Below the pieces are notes generated by a model. The model saw only the letters and a list, made by a program, of their open reading frames with translations. It ran no database searches and was not told the origin of the DNA. From positions 29,064,610 to 29,128,609 of the forward strand of contig NC_030382.2 in assembly GCF_001625215.2 (NCBI RefSeq): 64,000 nucleotides of DNA, in the 5' to 3' direction. Positions within the stretch are counted from its first letter, which is position 1; every line of letters starts with the position of its first letter. Of the stretch, positions 10,723 to 22,861 are shown one piece after another. The stretch is from Daucus carota subsp. sativus. Its lineage: Eukaryota > Streptophyta > Magnoliopsida > Apiales > Apiaceae. The translations under genes were made by a program, and so were the position numbers.

Positions 10723-10896
10723 GTTTAAGATTTTATTAGTATTTATAGAATGTAATACAACTTGTACATTTATTATCATAATTATAATATACAACTCATT
10801 ATTACTATGTTTAAAATGATTGTGACAGCATGACAATCTAATGAATATATATAAGGTCTAAGTTCTAACTTTAATATAGGTTCCAATTTGAACTTA

Positions 10897-10976
10897 CACC
10901 TATATATATATATATACATACATACATACATACATATATATATATATATACATACATACATATATATATATATATA
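10897..10976. repeat. (TA)n / (TACA)n microsatellite
   Basis: Alternating TA with TACA blocks, immediately left of element E2. Confidence 0.9.
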
Positions 10977-11621
10977 GGGTCTTACTCCAGTACAAACTCC
11001 TTACTGTACAAACGTACAAACAGTGATTATAACAATAATATTTAGTGATTAGCATATTTTAATTTAACAAATACATACATACATTCATCACCACCGCCAC
11101 CACAATCACCTCCAATCACCACCACCACGACCACCCCACCCACCACCACCACGACTGCTCAGCGCCACACTCTCTCTCTCTCCACCATCCACCACCAACC
11201 ACCACTGCCCAGCGCCTCTCTCTCTCTCTCTCACCACCACCCACCACCTATCACCACCCACCACCACCAACCACCACCACCACTGCTAGCGGCTCTCTCT
11301 CTCTGGTTGTTCCCTCACTGATTAGTGCTATACACACACAAACACACACATTCACCACTGCTTTTCTCATCTCCCTCAATCGTGTCTCTATCCCTCAATC
11401 GTGTTTCTAGCACTGCCCTTGCGCCGGCGTCGCGGCTGCCGCCGGCCGCGCTGCACCACCACTCGGCTATGCCGCCCCGTAAGTGCTCCCCTCCCCTTAT
11501 CTCTCCATCAGACCCTCCTGGTAGATTTAGTGATTATGTTCAATCATTTAGTGATTGTGTTCAAGTCATTTAGTGATTGTTTGTACGTTTGTACACTAAG
11601 GAGTTTGTATTTGAGCACTTG

Positions 11622-11623
<2 letters not shown>
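10977..11623. mobile_element. Modular element E2 in (TA)n
   Basis: Begins GGGTCTTACTCCAGTACAAA and ends with the complement of GGCAAGTGCTCAAATACAAA, so about 45 bp at each end form an imperfect inverted repeat (shared ctcctta-tgtacaaacgtacaaac). The interior is CCACCA-rich with (TC)n runs, giving low-complexity open frames that are not genes. Confidence 0.65.

Positions 11624-11669
<46 letters not shown>
11624..11669. repeat. (TA)n microsatellite
   Basis: TA tract separating E2 and E3. Confidence 0.9.
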
Positions 11670-11670
<1 letters not shown>

Positions 11671-12749
11671 GCTCATGATCAAATACAAACCACTCTTAAA
11701 CCACTATTTAATCTTGTATTTACTAAATGCACTCAGCCAAAACAAATCAGCAATTAGTAAAACCTACCCACCCAGATCTGCCCTGATCAAATCTCTCCCA
11801 GCCAACAACACTACCACCCACCTCACCGCCCCGATTTCACCATCATCTGCACCAACTTTGTCCCTAGCTCCCTCTCCCCATCATCACTATTCTTGCTCTC
11901 ACTCCGCCATCGCCAATCCGTCTTCTCTCCGTCATCACCACCTCCATCCTTTCCCTTCCCTACCCCTGATCTCTTTTCGACGATCTCTCTCTCTCAATCT
12001 AGTGAACGACTAAACTCTGTCATGGATATAATGTTGTTAAAATTTTGTTATATCCGTTGATATATTTACAAACAAGGTGTTGGTGCGGTGGTTGAGCTCT
12101 TGTACCCCCTTGCGGGAGGTCAGGAGTTCGACTCCGGGTGTGCGTGTGTTATCAATTAGCAAAAAAAAAGTTGATGATTTCTGCTGTACAAATTACTAGT
12201 ATGCGCTTCAGAAATTAGTGATATTCTAGTTAGAATTTAGTGATTTGTGTTGCAAAACTTGGTGAAAACTTCCCGAAATTGGGGAAAATCTGCAGATTTA
12301 TTCTTGTACTTGATTCTGGTGGTGGTGGAGGTGGTGGACATGTAAAGGGTTAATGGAGAAACAATTTCGGCAGATTCAACAGGGTGCTCTGTTTGGTAGT
12401 TGTTGATAAATAGACAGGATTGAGTCTTTAAAATTGGTAGTAAAGCGGGGAAGATGATGAAGGTGAGGACGGCGGAGGTGGATGTGGTGGAGGATGAGAA
12501 GATGAAGAAGGAGAAGGTGGAGGTGGGTTGGATTCGTTGCTTGTGGATACGATGGAGGCGGATATGGAGGGGCGGCGAACATGGATGGGGTGGCAGCATG
12601 AAGTTGCTGGAAATGAAGGTGGAGGCAGGCTGGGTCGGAGGAGAAGTGGGGTTGTGGGAGAATTTATTGATATTCTCTTTAGAATTTAGTGATATTCCAG
12701 CTGAGTTTTTAGTTTGTAGAATAAGGATGTTTGTTGTGGAGTAGGACTC
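11670..12749. mobile_element. Modular element E3 (mosaic), with nested SINE
   Basis: The left part (ggctcatgatcaaatacaaacc, Pro/Ser-coding low-complexity sequence, 'gtgaacgactaaa') matches the left part of E9. The right part (ttagtgatattc motifs, GGTGGA-rich block, end ggagtaggactc) matches E1 and E13. It is bounded by TA and TC tracts. A SINE lies at 12075-12168. Open frames on both strands are low complexity. Confidence 0.6.
12075..12168 (+). mobile_element. Short tRNA-derived SINE
   Basis: The segment 'ggtgcggtggttgagctc' followed by a box B-like 'ggagttcgactcc' and a terminal A9 tract resembles a tRNA-derived SINE. Short repeats 'gttgat' lie before and after it. Boundaries are approximate. 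Confidence 0.5.
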
Positions 12750-12769
12750 TCTCTCTCTATATATATATA

Positions 12770-13096
12770 GGCAAGTGCTCAACTACAAACTAAGTTAGTC
12801 TACAAACTACAAACTTTAGTTTCAGCCATTGGATGAATCTAATCCAATGGGCCTTAGAAGTCATCACACACCAATTAATACACACCCTCCCACACATGAT
12901 CCACAGGATCCCCTTCATTTTTATTTTGAATTTTCCCGTCAATCGTTGAACTTTTTTTGAAATCCGACTTCACTGTATCTTTCTTCATCTGCCAAAGATC
13001 AATTTCATGCCATATGTTCTATATTTAGATGTGATTTAGAATAATTTCATTTTAATTTTTAGTTTGTACTCCAAAAAGGTTTGTATTAGAGTAAGA

Positions 13097-13098
<2 letters not shown>
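12770..13098. mobile_element. Modular element E4 in (TA)n
   Basis: Starts GGCAAGTGCTCAACTACAAA and ends with the complement of GGTCTTACTCTAATACAAAC. About 329 bp between TA tracts. A diverged reverse-orientation relative lies at 15514-15770. Confidence 0.65.

Positions 13099-13169
<71 letters not shown>
13099..13169. repeat. (TA)n followed by (GA)n
   Basis: About 32 bp of TA then about 39 bp of GA. Its mirror image, (TC)n then (TA)n, lies at 14119-14188, so element E5 is framed symmetrically. Confidence 0.9.
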
Positions 13170-13171
<2 letters not shown>

Positions 13172-14116
13172 GGGTTCCTTGGAGACCCACTTTGTTTAGA
13201 ATTACTAGAGTACTACTTCCCCACCCTAGGATTTTTTTTCAAAAGCAACCGCTACGATTTAAAAGATAATCTTTTTTATTAATTATTATTAAAAAGCAAT
13301 AACTACTGGCATAACTTATCCTGCAATCCCGATGTACCGCATTTTAAGATCTTCAGTTACGAGTTTAAACACCCAACATCAACCCAATATTCTGCTTAGT
13401 GTGTCGAATTGCTCGAGCAAGTGGAGTGCGGAACACAATTCTTTTTGTAAATTATTCTGCAATTTGGAATCAATATCCTACAAAATAGACCTTTCATTAC
13501 GTAACTTCTCATAGTCTTGCTAATCTGTGTAAGAAATCAAAAAAAAGATATCCTGCAATCCGGGTGTCCTGCATCTTAAGATCTTCAGTTAGGAGTTTAA
13601 ACACCTAACACCAACCCAATATTCTGCTTAGTGTATCGAACTGCTAGAGCAACTGGAGCGCGGAATACAATTCTTTTTGGAAATTATTCTGCAATTTGGA
13701 ATCAATATCCTGCAAAATAGAGCTTTCATTATCTAACTTCTCCTAGTCTTGCTAATCTGTGTAAGAAATAAAAAAAAAAATGGAGCACATTTAATGAATA
13801 TATGATAAATTACGATCAGTAAGAGATGAACATACTGCATCTTCCTCATGGTTAAACGATTCCTTCGAGATATGTAGTTGCGAAAACCCACATACAAAAA
13901 AAAGAATTAATCGACAAGATGCAGAACAAAAGCAGGATATTTTCTTCTCCCATAAAGTCAGCAACAATATATAACCGCCGCTACACTCTCGCTCAGTTTG
14001 GACTACTACTTTAAACAAATTGAAAAATTGATTAAACTGCAGCCCTTGGATGAGGATATAATGGAAGGTCAGGATTGGGACTCCGGGAACTCCAAAAAAA
14101 GTGGGACTCCAAATAA

Positions 14117-14118
<2 letters not shown>
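13170..14118. mobile_element. Modular element E5
   Basis: Left end ttccttggagacccacttt; right end is the complement of ttggagtcccacttttttt, a short inverted repeat. Framed by (TA)(GA) and (TC)(TA) tracts. Contains a 232-bp tandem duplication. No coding region recognised. Confidence 0.5.
13317..13780. repeat. Tandem duplication, 232-bp unit, two copies
   Basis: Units begin 'tatcctgcaatcc' at 13317 and 13549 and share 'ttctgcttagtgt' and 'gcaatttggaatcaatatcc'. Roughly 90% similar by eye. Confidence 0.8.

Positions 14119-14188
<70 letters not shown>
14119..14188. repeat. (TC)n followed by (TA)n
   Basis: Microsatellite pair closing element E5 and bordering the organelle-derived insert. Confidence 0.9.
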
Positions 14189-14192
<4 letters not shown>

Positions 14193-14198
14193 GAGAGA

Positions 14199-15472
<1,274 letters not shown>

Positions 15473-15513
<41 letters not shown>
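15473..15513. repeat. (TA)n microsatellite
   Basis: TA tract at the right border of the organelle-derived insert. Confidence 0.9.
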
Positions 15514-15515
<2 letters not shown>

Positions 15516-15770
15516 ATCTTATGCTAGTACAAACCTTCTTAGAATATAAATACAAACTAAAAAAAAATCTCTAGATCAAGTCAAAATAAAATATGACGCA
15601 TATGATTAGCAAATTGATCGTTGGGGGAGATGAATGACAATACAGTAAAGTCGGATTTTGAAAAAAGTTCATCAATTGATGGGAAAAATTAAATTAAAAA
15701 AGGAGGAAATTATGTGAAATTATGTGTGAAATGGTGTATATTAGTTGTGACTTCTAGGGATTTTAATCTC
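15514..15770. mobile_element. Diverged E4-family element, reverse orientation
   Basis: Read forward it parallels the reverse complement of E4: '(t)agtacaaacctt', 'acagtaaagtcggattt', 'aaaaaaagttca', 'gtgacttctagg'. The right terminus is not defined. Confidence 0.55.
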
Positions 15771-15901
15771 CTATTCTTGTTGTGATTAGCCCAATCACCT
15801 CCACCCTAACTGGTCGGATAAAGTAGCCTACCTAGAATAACAATAAAAATTTATCTCAAATCATGACAATGAAAACAAAATACAATAAAATAACATAATT
15901 T

Positions 15902-16468
15902 AGGAATCTTATTATTAAAAAACCCTATTCTCTCTTTTCTCTCTATTCTTAAAGTAGTCGCCTCTATAATCTGAGGGGCTTCCATCGGCTTTTACAGGTG
16001 GAAAACCCCAATCTTTTCTTCTTTTTAACAATCTTGGTTCATCTTTTGCTTTTGTTCAATAAGTTCCCAATTTATTTGGGTTTTGTTTGGTCTCTCCTTG
16101 TGTGAGAGTTTGATTTTGATTTTCTTTACTGTTCATCATGTCCGGGATTCTAGAGTTTGATTTTGATTTTCTTTACTGTTCATCATATCCGGGATTCTAG
16201 ATCTGCAGGATTTTGATGGTGTTGATTTTCATGGTGTTGATTCGGTGATGAAGGTTATTATGGTGATACATCCATGGTCGATTGCTCAAAACAACAGTTG
16301 GATGATTACAATAGGTATATATCTCTTCAAAAAATCGTTTGGTTGCATATCCAAGATGGAAGGATTCAACAACGATATTATTATGCGTTTGTTCAATTTC
16401 GATCATGTATGTAGATGCCGTATGGCTTTTTATCATTGAATTATTTTTCCTTGTTAAAAAAAAAATAA
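15902..16468 (+). mobile_element. 567-bp retroposon with 18-bp target duplication and poly-A
   Basis: Perfect 18-bp repeats aataaaataacataattt flank the insert (15884-15901 and 16469-16486), and the right end is an A-rich tail (ttgttaaaaaaaaa). This is the hallmark of LINE-machinery retroposition. The insert starts 'aggaatcttatt' and has a 47-bp tandem duplication (16105-16198). The internal open frames have no domain, so it may be a SINE-like or 5'-truncated LINE sequence or a retrocopied non-coding transcript. Confidence 0.75.
16105..16198. repeat. 47-bp tandem duplication
   Basis: Units start 'agagtttgattttgatt' at 16105 and 16152 and differ by one base (catcatg/catcata). It lies inside the retroposon at 15902-16468. 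Confidence 0.9.
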
Positions 16469-16486
16469 AATAAAATAACATAATTT

Positions 16487-18597
16487 GATATCATTTGTAT
16501 CTTTATGAAAATAGAATATCCATAAGTCTAAATGTATAAAAATCACTCATACCACTGAAAAAGAAGATTAAAATTAGATCTTCGATTACACAATATACAA
16601 GATAGGGTTCTCCGAAGAACTAACTACCTAATTTCTGACAAAAAAAATGAGAAAAGAACTAGCTACCAAATCTGAGTAATTATTATTATTTGAGTTGCAA
16701 CCTTTAAATCCCTCTTTACGTCTTGTCCTTTTTCCGTTTCAAAACCTAATAAGAGTTTATTTTTATGTTTATTTTCCTGAACGTCATAAAAACAAACATG
16801 GATTGTGCTGGACTAGTCCTGGGCTAATTCCAAAATATTTGGTTGCATAACATAAAATTTTGTAATACATTTTTTACAAGCCCACTGCAACTTTTTAAAA
16901 GAATATGTATAACCTTTTTTATAATATTAATGTACAATTAATTTATTCAATATTAGCATATGATTTTAATTTAATAAATAATAATTTAGTTTTTATATAA
17001 ATTATCTTTTACAGAAGTACACTATAAGAAAGTGGGATTAATATATAATTTGGACTTCCGTGTTGGAGAGTTTATATATGATTTACGGGACAGAACATGA
17101 TCAACGATAATGTATATTGGAGTTAAGATGACCTTCTGAATTTCAAAGTTAATAAAAGTCTATTTTTAAAAAGAATAAAAAAAGAAAGAAAGGGAGATAA
17201 ATTGAAAATAGAGATGATTTAATTTTATATAATGAAAGATATAGAGTAATTTATTTATTTTGTTCTAACACCAAATATTATTTTTGTGTTTATTCCGCTC
17301 TTACTGATCCTCTAAAGCTTGAGGGATTTTGCATTGCCAGGCCTCCTATTTGCTAGTAACGATTTTGGAACCTTCATGTCTTAACTTGAGAAGACATTGA
17401 ATAAAATGAACCTATATTTAGAGTTTAACATATTGAAGCCAATGACAAGCATTTTTCTCTATTTTTTTTGACAGAAAAAGCTACACACATATCTTGTTAC
17501 ACAAACTGATATAATTAATTTATATTAATAAGCTGACATATTCTGTACAAATATTACACATTCCAAATCTAAACCTGAAGCTGCAATGCCAAAAGTTTAT
17601 AGTATTAATGTCTAGGTATGATTAAGAAGATAATAGCAGAATGGTTCTCATCATAAACTTTGAACACAAAAATAAAAATAAAAATGTACACCCTCACAGG
17701 AAGTTAAGATGCCATACAATAAAAAAAAAATGATATTGCAGCCTGCAAAGTATAAAATTCTGTAGAATCAAAGGAAATTAAGAGCACTTCATTAGGAGAA
17801 AACACAGAAAAATCTCCATGAGCAGCAGATTTCTCCAGAGATGCAAAACAAGTGAAATTATTACAAGCATTATGAGCTATTCAGCTGACAATAATTGTTT
17901 TCTACAGACCTATTGACGCTGTAAAAGGCATCCTCTGACTCTATTAAGTTATTTTCACAGTGCAATTTTTTCTAAAATATTAACTCCAGAACATGGCATA
18001 ATCGTATTAAGCTATAAAATTTTGGGTTGATATGCTCAGTTACTTTTACAGAGAGATCAGAGATATTATGTGTGGCATGTAACGATCAGCATGAGCTGGA
18101 TCCCAGAGGTCATGCAGATAAATAAGAAGACAGAAGTACATAGAAAAATTCTTTGCGGGTTCATGGTCAATATTAGTGCACAAACCACAGAGGATAGCAG
18201 ATTAAATGTTTACACAGCCATGTTCAGCATAGAGTGGAGTCTCACTAGTATCTCTAGCTAGGTATAACAGAAATTTGTAACTTTGACAACAACCTATTTC
18301 CAAGTTAATTTTCTTTGGACTTGATATGTACAAACCACAACCAATATCTTACACTAAAAAATGGTTTTCCAATCTAGCAGTTTGTTGCCTAATTTCAGAT
18401 ATTTGGTGACCTCAGGATTGTTACCTTTTACTATACATATATTTTTAAGGAGTAATTTCAAGAATAGATCCCTGTAGATAGATTTCATTGTTAAACAAAG
18501 TATCAGCTAATCCCTTGTACAAGTATACTATTCCTGGACTAGTTTACAGATTTGGTATACAACATACAAATATGTATCTGCCTACATATGTAAACTC
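16487..18597. other. AT-rich stretch, nothing identified
   Basis: About 2.1 kb without a supported exon, RNA gene or repeat with clear ends. The 63-codon frame at 18070-18261 has no recognisable domain. Confidence 0.45.
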
Positions 18598-18740
18598 TCA
18601 TAATCTGTTCAAGAGGTCAACGAAGGTGTCTTCCTTGCATGGAATTATGTGTCCACCTTCTGGATGACTAAATCCAAATTCTTCCTCAGCTTGACTTCGC
18701 AGGTCTTGAAATGTAGGCTTATTTACAAATCTTCTTCTTT
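18598..18740 (-). pseudogene. SAUR (small auxin-up RNA) fragment
   Basis: The minus-strand reading ends [20 protein letters not shown], then [19 protein letters not shown] and a TGA at 18598-18600. This is the C-terminal half of the plant SAUR domain, usually near [16 protein letters not shown]...GGLTIPC-EDTF. Upstream 'RRRFV' joins 'NKPTFQ' directly, so the conserved IPISYL segment is missing, and no N-terminal SAUR start (LPKGYLAVYVGE-like) precedes it. SAUR proteins regulate cell expansion through PP2C.D phosphatases; this copy is truncated. Its neighbourhood is the upstream flank of the TIR-GRX A locus. Confidence 0.75.
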
Positions 18741-18840
18741 GGTTCTTTGGATATAAGAGAGTTAGTAACATAATACATATTGAGATGAACAGCATACAGA
18801 TAATGGCTAGAAACTCTCAAGTTAGACAGGCAACGCAGGA

Positions 18841-20125
18841 AATTTCGTGCTTTTAGTTTAGTGCTCATCTGATGTTTTTTCCTTCAAAACGGTTTCTTTT
18901 GTTGAATTCATGTATCATGTAGTATTTGGCAGGAGGAGTTCAACTAATGGGGGAGGTTTCTAAGACTTCCCTCGCAAGGTTTTGTAAAGCTATTGTCTTA
19001 GGTTTATTCATTTATTTTCGTCATATTTTCTGCATTTGTAGAGCTATTCACTTCGAGAAACTATTGCATTAGTTTAATGGTTGTTGAATGTGTACATTAG
19101 ATTTTTCTTTACAATTCAGCATACTCATTGCAGAATGTGGAAGTCTAATAATTTCTTGTTGAACTTGTATGTTCATAGCTCATAGTTTTGACAGGTGTTA
19201 TGTTATGAACTTGTTGTATCTCGACATCCAAAATATTTGCAAAAGTTGGAAAAAAATGAAAAAGGAAATTTGGAAATTTAAACTATGATATTTATGTATA
19301 GTTGAGTGAGAGAAATCATATACCTCACAACTACTGTACTATGCAGAATCATTAAACTTAAAATATATCCCTTCAATATCCCTTCAATAATTTGATGTTA
19401 GCTAGCACCAATGTTAGCTTCGTCATCATCAAAGTGTTCTTCTAAAAACTTTGCTTGTTTAATTTTGGAAGGATGCAAACAAATTGGATCTATATGGACT
19501 GTGTCTATTCTCAGGATCTAATAGTATTATCCGCTCATTTCAGGATGAGGCTAAAGAGCCCCCATGCCCCTTGTTGGCTCTTGCATTAATCAATGCTCAG
19601 TTGTCACCATTATTCCATTGAACATTATCTTCAAATTTTGTGAAACGCGTTAGAACTAGGGAGCCAACTTGGCCAACATGGATGCATAATGCATGCATCT
19701 GATATCAGTCCCTGCATAAATATGAACACTTTTATTTTTTACATAAAGAAAAAACATATTCTCCTGCTACTTGCCTCTTCCTCTGTTTCGTTGAAAAATA
19801 AGCACTTGTAGTTGGTACTTGGGTGCAAAATTCAACTTTATTCCAAAGAATTGTATTGATTTGTATTGTGACTTTGTGCGATGCCTATATAGTTGACTTC
19901 CCTCGTCAACTTCTTTGGAAGGTAATTAAATTTTTCTTTTGCTAAGAAACTACTTGGAAGGCACCTAATTTCACTTCCAAGTTCCTATCATTTTATATTA
20001 ATCTGCCAATTTTGTGTTAGAAATACATCTTCTCAATAATGTCTAAAGTATAGATTAACTAACAATGTTTTAATTAGTTGCAGGTTTCTATCCCTCATAC
20101 TAATTTAATTCACCTAGTCTAAAGT
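18841..20125. repeat. Upstream flank of TIR-GRX copy A (shared cluster unit)
   Basis: From about 19210 ('tatctcgacatccaaaatattt') to 20125 this matches the upstream flanks of copies B (32800-33700) and D (61920-62818), including 'cgtcatcatcaaagtgttct', the short conserved ORF end at 19538-19621 and 'tatatagttgacttccctcg'. It is part of the duplicated unit and holds no complete gene. Confidence 0.75.
19538..19621 (+). pseudogene. Conserved ORF end of unknown product, copy A
   Basis: After a ttcag acceptor-like site the frame encodes DEAKEPPCPLLALALINAQ and LSPLFH, then a stop. The same frame and stop recur at 25614-25699, 33109-33193 and 62226-62310. This looks like the last exon of a gene I do not recognise. 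No upstream exons were identified. Confidence 0.35.
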
Positions 20126-21241
20126 ATAGAATGCCTCGTTTTGTCATGCCTTCTTGAGTTTCAGAGGGGAAACCCGCAACAAGTTCACATGCCTCTTGTA
20201 CGAGGGACTGAAAACCGTAGGATTTACAGCTTTCATGGACAGAACTGCCATACGTGTTGGAGATGAAGTAGATTCAACAATCAAAGAAGGGATCAGAAAC
20301 TCTATGAGCGCCATAATTCAACAATCAAAGAAGGGATCAGAAACTCTATGAGCGCCATAATTATATTCTCCCAAAATTATGCCTATTCTACTTGGTGTCT
20401 TGATGAACTTGTTCTTATCCTTGAACGCAAAACGAACTCAAGGTATTTAATTATACCAATTTTTTATGAGGTCGAAATTCGAGATATTAAACACCAGCTT
20501 GGAAATTATGGCCTTGCGCTTGAAAAGCATAGGGCTAGGCACAATGACAAGGTAGACAAGTGGAAAGAAGCTCTTGCAGAAGTTGGTAATATTTTTGGAC
20601 AGCATGTAGAAGGGTAATTTTTCTTCCTTTTCTTCACTATAATTCTTGGTTTGGAGCGCAAATATGCACCTGAGTTTGGATGATAATATGTTTCTTTTAT
20701 CACTTTCAGGCTGCAGAGCACCTTTATCCAAAACATTGTAAAATTGTTTTGTGTGGAATTGGCTGCCAAGTTCCCAGATTAAAGTCACCTTCCTACACTA
20801 GAAGGTCCAAGTTCACAAGGCAGTTCTTCATCGTCAATGTTGAGACCTAAGCCATCCAACAACAAGGTGATTCTTTACATGATTAGTGTTAATAATGGCC
20901 TAGGTTCAAATGGGTTGGTAAAGAAACTTCTGATGAGTGGGAATGCTGTATTTGAGGAGAGGAATTGTTCAACAGAATCAGAGTATATGAGAGAGCTAGA
21001 AGAGCTGGTCGGTAATGACAGGGTAAGGTTCCCTATGGTGATTGTGAATGGGAAGGACTTGTGCGGAGCAGAAGAGGTGGAGGGTTTAGATGATTTCGAG
21101 AACAAGCAAAAGCTTATATCAGTACTGAATCATCTCTATGTTTCTGCAAAAACAATAGAAAATCTTCATGGCATGTTTAGTAGGAGTTTAATATTTGAAA
21201 GTAGTATTCAGGACCAGTGGATCAATCGGAGATACTCTTAG
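20126..21241 (+). pseudogene. TIR-glutaredoxin-like gene, copy A, broken
   Basis: Homologous throughout to the intact copies B and D: exon 1 ends at 20613 (GAAGG/gtaatt) and exon 2 begins at 20710. Three lesions inactivate it. The start codon is lost: the 'caccatggatcag' of B is replaced, and a TAG sits directly before AAT-GCC. A 44-bp tandem duplication within the TIR domain (about 20272-20360) shifts the frame. A TAA replaces the ECR region in exon 2 ('cccagattaaag' versus 'cccagaatgccg'). The GRX-like part (20837-21241) stays open, including FPMVIVNGKDLCG. The duplication is visible as two copies of 'caatcaaagaagggatcag'. Confidence 0.9.
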
Positions 21242-22660
21242 TGGTTGTGCTACTTCTTTTCCTATTTCTTTACCATGTTTCTTTTAATATAAATGTATCT
21301 AGCTCTCATTCTTTGACTCTTCATCTTATTTAGTTTTGTGTATGTCGTTAGGCTTTTGTCCGTTTAGGACTTGCTAGGCGAGTCTAACTCCGGCCACGAT
21401 ACTACTGACATAAGCTGTATGGCACCATCTGGTGTAGGTGTTGGGCTTGCTAGGCGAGCCTAACTTCCTAACTCTGACTCTGCCTTCGATACTACTTGTC
21501 GGGCTTGCTAGGCTAGCCTAACACGACAATAGTGACAATATTATCTGTTTTGGGCCGAGCACGCACGGCTTTGTTTTTGGGCACCTCCCAAAAGGCATCA
21601 TTTCACTTCCGATGTAGGACAATTCCTAACAGTAGGAATATCCCTCCTGCAGATGGGCTAAACTAAGAATATTATCAATCTCCGCAGATCATGTTTATGC
21701 CTGAAAAGAAAGTTCTGCTTTACTGCTAGTAAATTGTATTATTAATTCAATGTTATTAGTCCCCAAATAATATTTCGTGCCTCTCTTGAAACATATAATT
21801 TCCAAGCATCCCTATCAACTTTTTGATCTTTTCTCTTGCAATCTTTTCATTGCTCTGCCTATCCCTCCTTTAGTAATTCCAGACTTCTGTTCTGTCTCCT
21901 TACTTGGCTCGAATCCATTTATTATAAATTTTCACCAAACATATGGCACCACAATTTATTCGTTATACCATATTTGTGTTTGAAAATGTGGGTAACAAAG
22001 CCGCACATTGTCAAGTCATTTTGAGCATAAAATTGAGTGAGTCGTGATAGCGTGTTCATAACGAGTCAAGTTTGGATTGTGTTTTCAGTTGAGCTAGCGG
22101 ATACATACTTAACAATGAACAAAAAAAGTGGAATATCAAGGTGGTTGAAGAAATAAATTCATTGGTCACTGAATTGTAATAATACAGAGAAAAAATTATC
22201 TACATATCTTTATGCACATTAAGAGCAAAGATATAAACAGTTAATGTTAGTAGTTTTGACACTGATCTACATCTTCAAAACACCTCCTTTGTCCATGCTG
22301 ACCCATCATGCAAACTTTGTGCTATGGTCCTAAAACTAACCAAAGCAGCAACTTATCCAGTTATCCTCGATCAGATGCCCATAACAGTTCCTACGGTCCA
22401 TCCATTCCTCGAGAAATGTTTAACATATTAATTAAATTACATGTACACAAGTTTAATCGCAGAACCAAACTCCATTGGGCATTAGGCTTCTCAATTTGAG
22501 GCAACGAGTATGAGCTGCAATTATCAGAAATGTTTAACATATTAAAGTTGTTGAAGAAGTTCATGGCAATGACATATATACAGTTCTAGTACAACATTCT
22601 TATATTCTAGGTAACTTACATATACGCTCATGCTGGTTACACTTACAGATCACTTTGGTT
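21242..22660. repeat. 3' flank of TIR-GRX copy A (shared cluster unit)
   Basis: Matches the flank of copy C (36196-37620) and, in part, B (34776-34925) and 27080-27530. It contains three spaced copies of a 'ggcttgctaggcgagcctaac' type motif (21366-21511). No coding sequence is recognised, apart from low-complexity short frames. Confidence 0.7.
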
Positions 22661-22702
22661 AAAGTCTTCCGTGTCTCTTTTCATTTGGCCCCTTTCCACA
22701 AA

Positions 22703-22830
22703 TTGATTGGCGATGATGATGAGTATGATGAACTTTATGGTGATCTTAATATTGGAGAGGGTTTTCTTCAGCCTCATCCGTCTGAGGCGCCTGGTCCAAA
22801 TGTTAGCAGGATGGACATGCTACAAGAAAA
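22703..22830 (+). pseudogene. Acidic exon fragment, possibly CPSF6/CFIm68-like, copy 1
   Basis: Encodes IGDDDEYDELYGDLNIGEGF followed by LQPHPSEAPGPNVSRMD. The 'DEYDELY-DLN-GEGFLQ' block resembles the acidic N-terminal region of plant CPSF6/CFIm68-like RNA-binding proteins, but no RRM follows. This copy lacks the ATG-CAG-CGC start seen at 27532 and 37643 and runs into repeat R. Confidence 0.4.
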
Positions 22831-22861
22831 TAGACATCAGATTCTGGCCGACGTCTTTCCA

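Noticed and set aside
13064..13282. Open frames with long Ile-Tyr or Arg-Glu repeats (also at 14032-14250, 55003-55275, 56872-57102 and 58712-58945)
   Set aside because: These are translations of (TA)n and (GA)n microsatellites.
18070..18261. 63-codon frame
   Set aside because: No domain, no conserved copy and no splice context.
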